Positions 1-3,782 of a stretch of DNA of 5,342 nucleotides are shown here, in pieces. This DNA is from Campylobacteraceae bacterium (GTDB lineage Bacteria > Campylobacterota > Campylobacteria > Campylobacterales > Sulfurovaceae): contig JALVWV010000003.1 in assembly GCA_027023145.1 (NCBI GenBank), forward strand, positions 1 to 5,342, read 5' to 3'. The position numbers were made by a program, and so were the translations under genes. The notes under the pieces are model-generated. The model had not been told where the DNA came from, ran no database searches, and worked only from the letters and a program-made list of their open reading frames with translations. Positions within the stretch are counted from its first letter, which is position 1, and each line of letters starts with the position of its first letter.

Positions 1-150
1 GCTTTTGTCCAGGCAAGGCATCGCTTCGCAGGCATAGCCGAAGCTACGTCAAGAAGCGATAACGCCGTATGGGCGAAAGCTGGAGATGCCCGCAGGGTGG
101 GCTTTACAGACGCGATCTTTTACTCGATGCTCCCTTCACCGTAACTACGG
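1..150. repeat. Highly self-complementary intergenic block, probably a dispersed repeat (continues past left edge)
   Basis: No gene is visible. The block holds nested inverted repeats: 1-10 with 71-80 (10 pairs, two of them G-T), 20-27 with 53-60 (ATCGCTTC/GAAGCGAT, perfect), and a TAGC-CGAA-GCTA hairpin at 35-46 in the loop. Separate small hairpins lie at 88-102 (GCCC/GGGC) and 139-150 (CCGTA-AC-TACGG). The first 80 bases can thus form one long branched hairpin. Such density is unusual for plain spacer DNA and suggests a repeat element or structured RNA. Repetition elsewhere in the genome is inferred, not seen. Confidence 0.45.
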
Positions 151-537
151 CTACGCTTTGAGAGCCTCAAGCAAAATCTCACATCTGCAAAGCCCATTGT
201 GGGTATGACCTGTTATTAGAGGTGCCCTATAGTTATAACCCCATGCTTTGGTTTTTTTCTTTAGTGTGAAGAGCAATTTTTTCTCTTGCCCTTTTAGATG
301 GAACTCGAGGGGAAAATTTGTATTTGTCTGCATATGCTGGTATGAGACATTGATGGTTCCTGAGATACTGTTGTATCTTTTATTGATTGCATAGATATCT
401 GCCTTACCCTGCCTATCTACATCTTCAATACACAGTGCGTTTTTGGAACAACTCATCTTTGCCTGTATGTGAGAGGGGAGTACAAAAAGAACTGCCAGTC
501 CTACCTGAAGCATATATGTTTTAATAAATTTACCCAT
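151..537 (-). CDS. Predicted secreted protein, possibly a truncated M23-type peptidase N-terminal domain
   Basis: I do not recognise this gene with certainty. It encodes 128 residues with a clear signal peptide: lysines at 3 and 6, a hydrophobic core at about 10-21 and likely cleavage after A26 (HIQA). The mature part is about 102 residues with cysteines at 30, 36, 117 and 119 and a lysine-rich middle. The pattern of early cysteine pair, ADIYAINKRYNS and later KAWGYNYR resembles, from memory, the N-terminal domain of secreted M23-family metallopeptidases of related bacteria. The catalytic HxxxD and HxH of such peptidases are absent, and the protein ends where the domain would be expected to continue. 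It may therefore be a remnant, or a small protein in its own right. Expression looks plausible: GAGGA lies 5 bases before the ATG and there is a perfect extended -10 upstream. Its DNA is more A+T-rich (about 35-40% G+C by eye) than the operon to its right, and its stop codon falls at the edge of a repeat-like block. Confidence 0.6.
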   Translation of the reverse strand: MGKFIKTYMLQVGLAVLFVLPSHIQAKMSCSKNALCIEDVDRQGKADIYAINKRYNSISGTINVSYQHMQTNTNFPLEFHLKGQEKKLLFTLKKKTKAWGYNYRAPLITGHTHNGLCRCEILLEALKA

Positions 538-589
538 GGGGATCCTCGATCATTTTGTATTGGCAAAAGCAAAGCAAATTCTTCTCATT

Positions 590-598
590 ATTATAGCA
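590..598 (-). promoter_or_regulatory. Extended -10 promoter of the secreted-protein gene
   Basis: Minus-strand TGCTATAAT is a perfect extended -10 (TGnTATAAT). Transcription would start near position 583, giving a leader of about 45 bases before the ATG at 537. No good -35 is seen, which is normal for Campylobacterota promoters. Confidence 0.65.
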
Positions 599-634
599 GA
601 TACTTGAGTGTATGTTTGAAATTTCAGCCACACT

Positions 635-656
635 GTGGGACTGAAGTCCCAGCCCC
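635..656 (+). repeat. GGRCTGAAGYCC hairpin, copy 1
   Basis: GGGACTGAAGTCCC at 637-650 forms a 5-pair stem with a TGAA loop and is followed by AGCCCC and four T. It shares 24 of 26 bases with copy 3 at 911-936. The two differences are the partners of one base pair: A640/T647 here, G916/C923 there. Confidence 0.8.
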
Positions 657-677
657 TTTTGCATCACAGTCTCTTCC

Positions 678-699
678 GGGGCTTGGACTTCAGTCCAAC
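678..699 (-). repeat. GGRCTGAAGYCC hairpin, copy 2 (inverted)
   Basis: On the minus strand TTGGACTGAAGTCCAA (698-683) is followed by GCCCC. Against copy 1 the stem changes one G-C pair to T-A (637/650 equivalents) and keeps pairing. Copies 1 and 2 face each other 21 bases apart and together form a larger inverted repeat from 635 to 699. Confidence 0.8.
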
Positions 700-772
700 C
701 AAACATCTACCTTGCACAAGAAGATGACGAACGTGATTGGGTAAGCTTGGAAACAAATAAGAAGGAGAGTCG

Positions 773-800
773 CGTAGGGTGTCGTCCCCTGACGACACCA
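773..800 (+). repeat. GTAG-type REP hairpin, copy A
   Basis: GTAG (774-777) is followed directly by a 9-pair stem, 778-786 with 791-799, and a CCCT loop. A GTAG tetranucleotide just 5' of an imperfect palindrome is the known architecture of REP sequences mobilised by REP-associated tyrosine transposases. No such transposase gene is in the window. Confidence 0.75.
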
Positions 801-857
801 TTAATGTTGTAGCAAATGTAGATTTTGATTTTTTACCGTTATAACCGTTTAGAATAT

Positions 858-885
858 TGGTGTCGTGAGGGCACAACACCCTACG
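858..885 (-). repeat. GTAG-type REP hairpin, copy B (inverted)
   Basis: On the minus strand this is GTAG (884-881) plus a 9-pair stem (880-872 with 867-859) and the same CCCT loop. It matches copy A at 25 of 28 bases. Two differences swap the loop-closing pair from C-G to G-C; the third turns a C-G pair into T-G. The two copies face each other across 57 bases, like the paired REPs of a BIME. Confidence 0.75.
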
Positions 886-910
886 ATTTAGATGAAAATT
901 GCGGGGTTTT

Positions 911-936
911 GTGGGGCTGAAGCCCCAGCCCCTTTT
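911..936 (+). repeat. GGRCTGAAGYCC hairpin, copy 3, just after fumB
   Basis: TGGGGCTGAAGCCCCA (912-927) is a perfect palindrome around a GA centre, followed by GCCCC and four T on the plus strand. It lies 22 bases past the fumB stop, so it would form a 3' end hairpin in the operon transcript. In that direction no U-run follows directly, so it is not a convincing intrinsic terminator; it could still protect or mark the 3' end (inference). Confidence 0.75.
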
Positions 937-949
937 ATGAGATCAGGAC

Positions 950-1504
950 TTACTTGACCTCGTACTGCTCCCGACCCATCTGATAGAGATCGTTTCCGTA
1001 CGTGTCATTGATGACGGTGACGGGGAAGTCTTCGACTTCGATGCGGCGGACGGCTTCGGGACCGAGTTCTGGGTAGGCGATCACTTCGGCCGATTTGATC
1101 CGTTTGCCAAGCAGCGCTCCGGCACCGCCAGTGGCACCGAAATAGATCCCGTCGTACTCTTGGCAGGCGTCGATGACGGCCTGGTTGCGCTTGCCTTTGC
1201 CGATCATCCCTTTGGAGCCGTTGGCGAGCATGGTGGGGGAGTAACTGTCCATGCGGTAGCTGGTGGTCGGACCGGCGCTGCCGATCGGGTCACCCGGCTT
1301 GGGCGGGGTGGGGCCGACGAAATAGATCACGCTCCCTTCGAGGTCGAAGGGGAGCTCTTCGCCCTTGTCAAGCAGCTCAACCAAGCGCTTGTGCGCCGCG
1401 TCGCGTGCGGTGTAGAGGACACCGCTGAGATAGACGACATCACCGGCTTTGAGTTGTCGGGTGTCTTCGCTGGTCAGGGGGGTTGTCAAATGATACGTTG
1501 CCAT
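950..1504 (-). CDS. fumB: Class I fumarate hydratase, beta subunit
   Basis: C-terminal, substrate-binding half of the two-subunit class I fumarase; it should assemble with the alpha subunit encoded 10 bases upstream. The 184 residues contain GPTPPKPGDP (64-73), SAGPTTSYRMD (76-86), GKGKR (102-106), GATGGAGALL (113-122) and the family signature YPELGPEAV with EVEDFP (144-161). By comparison with the Leishmania enzyme (from memory), T80, T81, R84 and K103 would contact the dicarboxylate. The start at 1504 is chosen because TAAGGAG lies at 1511-1517, 6 bases upstream, and because the protein then begins where beta subunits normally begin. The frame is open further upstream to 1849, but that part only overlaps fumA out of frame. 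The stop is TAA. A palindromic hairpin follows 22 bases later. TtdB is the main alternative name. Confidence 0.93.
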   Translation of the reverse strand: MATYHLTTPLTSEDTRQLKAGDVVYLSGVLYTARDAAHKRLVELLDKGEELPFDLEGSVIYFVGPTPPKPGDPIGSAGPTTSYRMDSYSPTMLANGSKGMIGKGKRNQAVIDACQEYDGIYFGATGGAGALLGKRIKSAEVIAYPELGPEAVRRIEVEDFPVTVINDTYGNDLYQMGREQYEVK

Positions 1505-1510
1505 GAAGGA

Positions 1511-1517
1511 CTCCTTA
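1511..1517 (-). promoter_or_regulatory. fumB ribosome binding site overlapping the fumA stop codon
   Basis: TAAGGAG ends 6 bases before the ATG at 1504, and its TAA is the fumA stop. This decides the fumB start over in-frame codons further upstream. It repeats the design of the mdh/fumA junction and would help keep the two subunits in proportion (inference). Confidence 0.85.
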
Positions 1518-2366
1518 GAGGGTGATGTGCGCGTGGCGTGAGCTGTGGCACTGGATGTTGACCGAGACCGGCAGAGAGGCGATGTGGCAGGGGTTGGACT
1601 CGATGTGGACAGCCATGGCGGTTTTGGTTCCGCCCATACCCATCGCACCAATACCGAGATTGTTGATTTTTTCCAGCATGATCTGCTCCATCTCGTTGAG
1701 CTCTTCGTCGGGGTTTTCGGTACCGATGTCACGGAAGAGCGCGTGCTTGGAGCTGATAACGGCCTTCTCAAACGTCCCACCGATCCCCACACCGACGACG
1801 ATAGGAGGACACGGGTTGCCGCCAGCATCGGAGACCACCTCGGTAACATACTCGATGATCCCCTCCTTGCCCGCTGCTGGGGGGAAGACCCGGGCGCGGG
1901 AGACGTTTTCGCTGCCGCCCCCTTTGGCCGCGTATTCGATCTCGATTTTGTCCCCGGCTACGAGATCAAAATGGATGATCGCCGGGAGGTTATAGCCGAT
2001 GGTGTCTTTGAGATTGGCGCGGGTAAACGGATGGCAGGTACTCGCACGCAGATAGCCGTCTTTGTACCCCTGCTCGGTCCCCATGTTGATCGCATCGCGC
2101 AGGAGACCGCCTTTGATCCGTACCTCTTCGCCGACACGGACGAAGAAGACCGCCAGACCAGTATCCTGACACAGAGGGCGCTCTTCGGTTTTGGCGATAT
2201 GGGCATTGTCGAGGATTTGTTCAAGTACCGCTTTGGCCACGGGGGATTTTTCCACCTCGACGGACGTCTTGAGGGCATTGTACATATCCTCCGGCAAATC
2301 GGTACTGCAATGGATGATCAGGTCTCGTACCGTTTTGACGACGGTATCAAACTCTATTTCACGCAT
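1515..2366 (-). CDS. fumA: Class I (4Fe-4S) fumarate hydratase, alpha subunit
   Basis: N-terminal half of an oxygen-sensitive iron-sulfur fumarase that interconverts malate and fumarate. The 283 residues correspond to the cluster-binding domain that is fused to the C-terminal domain in E. coli FumA/FumB. Cluster cysteines are most likely C66 (RPLCQDTG), C186 (GGNPCPP) and C273 (NIQCHSSRHA); the C66-C186 spacing of 120 is almost that of the fused enzymes (about 119). C260 is an alternative third ligand. D68, just after the first cysteine, matches the catalytic-site aspartate of class I enzymes. The ATG is preceded at 8 bases by TAAGGAG, whose TAA is the mdh stop. The homologous L-tartrate dehydratase alpha subunit (TtdA) cannot be excluded by fold alone, but the neighbouring mdh and icd favour fumarase. 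Gene names follow two-subunit usage and do not mean the E. coli paralogs. Confidence 0.93.
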   Translation of the reverse strand: MREIEFDTVVKTVRDLIIHCSTDLPEDMYNALKTSVEVEKSPVAKAVLEQILDNAHIAKTEERPLCQDTGLAVFFVRVGEEVRIKGGLLRDAINMGTEQGYKDGYLRASTCHPFTRANLKDTIGYNLPAIIHFDLVAGDKIEIEYAAKGGGSENVSRARVFPPAAGKEGIIEYVTEVVSDAGGNPCPPIVVGVGIGGTFEKAVISSKHALFRDIGTENPDEELNEMEQIMLEKINNLGIGAMGMGGTKTAMAVHIESNPCHIASLPVSVNIQCHSSRHAHITL

Positions 2367-2374
2367 CTGTCTTT

Positions 2375-2381
2375 CTCCTTA
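2375..2381 (-). promoter_or_regulatory. fumA ribosome binding site overlapping the mdh stop codon
   Basis: TAAGGAG ends 8 bases before the fumA ATG, and its first three bases are the mdh TAA stop. Ribosomes finishing mdh therefore sit on the fumA initiation site, which suggests coupled translation (inference). Confidence 0.85.
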
Positions 2382-3329
2382 ATCAAAATAATGTTTATCC
2401 CGAAGCACATCGATCATGCTTTGCACAGAGCCGACGCTTTTGGCAAAGCGCTCCTTCTGGTTTTCGCTGAGGGTCACTTCGAAGATCTTCTCTGCTCCGT
2501 TGGCACCGAGGACAACCGGTACGCCTGAGACAACGTCATGATACCCATATTCTCCATCAAAACAGATTGCACAGGGGTGGATTTGTTTGGTATCCATGAG
2601 GATCGCTTCGACCATGAGAGCGGTGGACTTGGCCGGAGCATAATACGCCGAGCCGGTTTTGAGGTAGCCGACGATCTCTGCACCGCCATGTTTGGTACGT
2701 TCGATCACGTCGAGGATCTGCTCTTCGTCGAGTACATCGCTCAGCGGGACACCCGCTACGGTCGAAAATTTGGGTAGGGGCACCATATCGTCCCCGTGCC
2801 CTCCCATGACCGAAGCCCGGATCTGCCCAGCTCCGTATCCGATCTTTTCGTAGATGAAGTGTGCCATCCGGGCACTGTCGAGGATCCCAGCCATTCCCAG
2901 CACCCGTTCCCGGGGGAAGCCGCTCTCTTTGAGGGCGACATAGGTCATCACATCGAGGGGGTTGGAGACCATGATGATGACGGCATCAGGCGCGTACTTC
3001 TTGACATCGGCTACGACCTGGATGGTGATGTCAGCATTGATCATCAACAGATCATCCCGGCTCATCCCCGGTTTACGCGGACTTCCGGCGGTGATGACAA
3101 CGACATCCGATCCGGCCAGATCAGAGGCCTCTTCGGCCACCGAGACGATCGTATGGGTTCGGGCAGCGTTGGCCGCCTGCGACATGTCCAGTGCCTTGCC
3201 TTTGGCAATCTCAGGTGCACGGTCACGTAAAACAACCTCGTGACACGATCCCTTCATCGCCAATGAATACGCCACCGTTGCGCCGACGTTTCCTGCGCCG
3301 ATAATGGCGACTTTTTTTCCTCTACTCAT
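2379..3329 (-). CDS. mdh: Malate dehydrogenase, NAD-dependent, LDH-like family
   Basis: Interconverts oxaloacetate and malate with NAD(H) in the cytoplasm, feeding the fumarase encoded next to it. The 316 residues match the usual length of the lactate dehydrogenase-like malate dehydrogenases. Seen in order are the Rossmann loop GAGNVG (11-16), D36 at the end of the second strand (expected to bind the adenine ribose, pointing to NAD), the mobile active-site loop PRKPGMSRDD (84-93) with R85 and R91 for the substrate carboxylates, SNP (122-124), the D151/R154 pair and the catalytic histidine H178 in GGHGD. Arginine at 85 favours malate over lactate dehydrogenase. The ATG start has AAGGAG at 3334-3339, only 4 bases away. 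It is the first gene of a tight operon: its TAA stop lies 12 bases before fumA and is part of the fumA Shine-Dalgarno. Its upstream leader is full of inverted repeats. Confidence 0.97.
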   Translation of the reverse strand: MSRGKKVAIIGAGNVGATVAYSLAMKGSCHEVVLRDRAPEIAKGKALDMSQAANAARTHTIVSVAEEASDLAGSDVVVITAGSPRKPGMSRDDLLMINADITIQVVADVKKYAPDAVIIMVSNPLDVMTYVALKESGFPRERVLGMAGILDSARMAHFIYEKIGYGAGQIRASVMGGHGDDMVPLPKFSTVAGVPLSDVLDEEQILDVIERTKHGGAEIVGYLKTGSAYYAPAKSTALMVEAILMDTKQIHPCAICFDGEYGYHDVVSGVPVVLGANGAEKIFEVTLSENQKERFAKSVGSVQSMIDVLRDKHYFD

Positions 3330-3352
3330 AGTACTCCTTTTTTTTAGAAAAC

Positions 3353-3415
3353 GAAGCCGTCCAAAACATATTTCAAAGGCCGTAGCGTTTCAAATATGTT
3401 TTGTTGTCAGGCTTC
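3353..3415. repeat. Long hairpin in the mdh leader
   Basis: GAAGCC (3353-3358) pairs with GGCTTC (3410-3415), and a perfect 12-base stem follows at 3362-3373 with 3392-3403 (CAAAACATATTT and its complement). AAA/TTT adds three pairs further in (3375-3377 with 3388-3390), and the apex is GGCCGTAGCG. In the transcript toward mdh the base of the stem is followed by GUUUUCU and then the ribosome binding site 13 bases away. It could therefore act as an attenuator-like or stabilising leader hairpin (inference). It abuts the MITE-like element with one base between. Confidence 0.8.
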
Positions 3416-3424
3416 ATATTACCA
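3416..3424 (-). promoter_or_regulatory. Weak candidate promoter at the element edge, directed at mdh
   Basis: Minus-strand TGGTAATAT is an extended -10-like site matching TATAAT at 4 of 6 plus the upstream TG. A poor -35-like TTCAGA lies 16 bases upstream of the hexamer, inside the terminal repeat. The last two bases come from the flank, so insertion of the element would have created it. It is listed because no better mdh promoter was found in the gap. Confidence 0.25.
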
Positions 3425-3450
3425 CACCAATAAATAGTCTGAATTTTTGA
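3417..3450 (+). repeat. Left terminal inverted repeat of the MITE-like element
   Basis: Begins TATTACCACACCAA and ends AATTTTTGA. It is the reverse complement of 3655-3688 except for one base (A3433 against G3674 on the plus strand in the two arms). Confidence 0.85.
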
Positions 3451-3654
3451 TGCTGCAATTTTGTTCATAATCAAGGCAGATTTTTGAAGGACTCGCCGTA
3501 GCGAATTCAAGAAAATCTAACGCAGAGTATGAGCAAAAGTGCTGCACCCTTCGGGGAGAGCGATACGAGACGACCTGCACGCAAAAAAATCTTTGAATTA
3601 CCTACGGGTAGTCCTGCAGATTTTTTCACGCACATCTCATCTCGTCTCGCTCTC

Positions 3655-3688
3655 TCAAAAATTCAGACTATTTGTTGGTGTGGTAATA
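3655..3688 (-). repeat. Right terminal inverted repeat of the MITE-like element
   Basis: Begins TCAAAAATTCAG and ends GGTGTGGTAATA, pairing with 3417-3450 at 33 of 34 positions. The internal right stem starts at the adjacent base, 3654. Confidence 0.85.
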
Positions 3689-3738
3689 AGGTCAGAAAAG
3701 CCAATCTCTTCCGACACCGCTTGGTTGGTCTCATTGAT

Positions 3739-3764
3739 GGAGGCGGGACTGAAGTCCCACCTCC
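3739..3764. repeat. GGRCTGAAGYCC hairpin, copy 4, just after icd
   Basis: GGGACTGAAGTCCC (3745-3758) is extended by GGAGG (3739-3743) and CCTCC (3760-3764), giving 11-base arms with a single mismatch (C3744/A3759). The core equals copy 1, but the right flank is ACCTCC instead of AGCCCC. It lies 18 bases after the icd stop and would fold in the icd transcript. No U-run follows, so terminator function is doubtful. Confidence 0.8.
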
Positions 3765-3782
3765 AGGTGCTGCATCCCAAAA

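Larger units (their letters stand above)
538..949. other. Intergenic region with palindromic repeats between fumB and the secreted-protein gene
   Basis: No credible gene is present in these 412 bases; the short open frames on both strands run through hairpins and have no family resemblance. The region contains the promoter at 590-598, an inverted pair of GGACTGAAGTCC hairpins (635-699), a facing pair of GTAG-type REP hairpins (774-884) and a third GGRCTGAAGYCC hairpin (911-936). Bases 700-773 and 800-858 show no distinct feature beyond a T-rich tract at about 824-837. Confidence 0.8.
950..3329 (-). other. Probable mdh-fumA-fumB operon
   Basis: Three genes on one strand are separated by only 12 and 10 bases. 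They catalyse consecutive steps, oxaloacetate to malate to fumarate, so co-transcription is very likely. No promoter or terminator is visible inside. icd lies upstream on the same strand, but 453 bases of palindromic DNA separate it, so whether it shares the transcript is open. Confidence 0.85.
3417..3688. mobile_element. MITE-like palindromic element with cloverleaf architecture (non-coding)
   Basis: A 272-base unit bounded by 34-base inverted repeats (3417-3450 and 3655-3688) with one mismatch. Inside, a left arm (3451-3469 with 3528-3546, 16 of 19 paired) starts directly at the left repeat. A right arm (3556-3592 with 3618-3654, 29 of 37 paired) ends directly at the right repeat. Between the arms is a tiny CCC-TTCG-GGG hairpin (3547-3556). 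The tips carry TCGC-CGTA-GCGA (3493-3504) and CTAC-GG-GTAG (3602-3611). Almost the whole element can thus fold into a four-way cloverleaf. It has no coding capacity. The ends can be read as TTACCACACC flanked by TA on both sides, as for an IS630/mariner-type TA duplication, but because the termini are symmetric this is not proof. A non-autonomous transposable element is the best guess; a structured RNA is the alternative. Confidence 0.6.
3330..3782. other. icd-mdh intergenic region packed with palindromes
   Basis: No credible gene is present in these 453 bases. From right to left along the direction of transcription it holds hairpin copy 4 (3739-3764), about 50 bases without visible structure (3689-3738), the MITE-like element (3417-3688), the 63-base hairpin (3353-3415) and the mdh ribosome binding site (3334-3339). 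Open frames here read through inverted repeats and resemble nothing known to me. Confidence 0.85.

Noticed and set aside
833..849. Short tandem ACCGTTAT/AACCGTTT similarity
   Set aside because: Only two imperfect copies of about 7 bases, within chance expectation for an A+T-rich spacer.
469..879. Short open frames on both strands in the region left of fumB
   Set aside because: They overlap the secreted-protein gene, its promoter or the hairpins, and look like chance frames.
635..885. CRISPR-like array
   Set aside because: The repeats are short, in both orientations, with unequal spacing and no spacer regularity or cas genes; they are REP-like hairpins.
911..936. Copy 3 hairpin as an intrinsic terminator of the fum operon
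   Set aside because: In the operon's direction the stem is followed by CAAAACCCC rather than a U-run. The T-run lies on the other side, where no plus-strand gene ends.
1160..1525. Plus-strand open frame opposite fumB
   Set aside because: Mirror of the fumB coding sequence without signals of its own.
1505..1849. Upstream extension of the fumB frame
   Set aside because: It overlaps fumA out of frame with arginine/serine-rich nonsense; the strong ribosome binding site and the family N-terminus place the start at 1504.
1515..2366. L-tartrate dehydratase alpha subunit as the function of the fumA gene
   Set aside because: Homologous family, but the location in an operon with mdh and beside icd makes fumarase much more likely; not strictly excluded by sequence alone.
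1545..2528. Long plus-strand open frame of 327 residues across the fumA/mdh junction
   Set aside because: Antisense to two certain enzyme genes; no family resemblance and no ribosome binding site. Its openness comes from the codon bias of the opposite strand.
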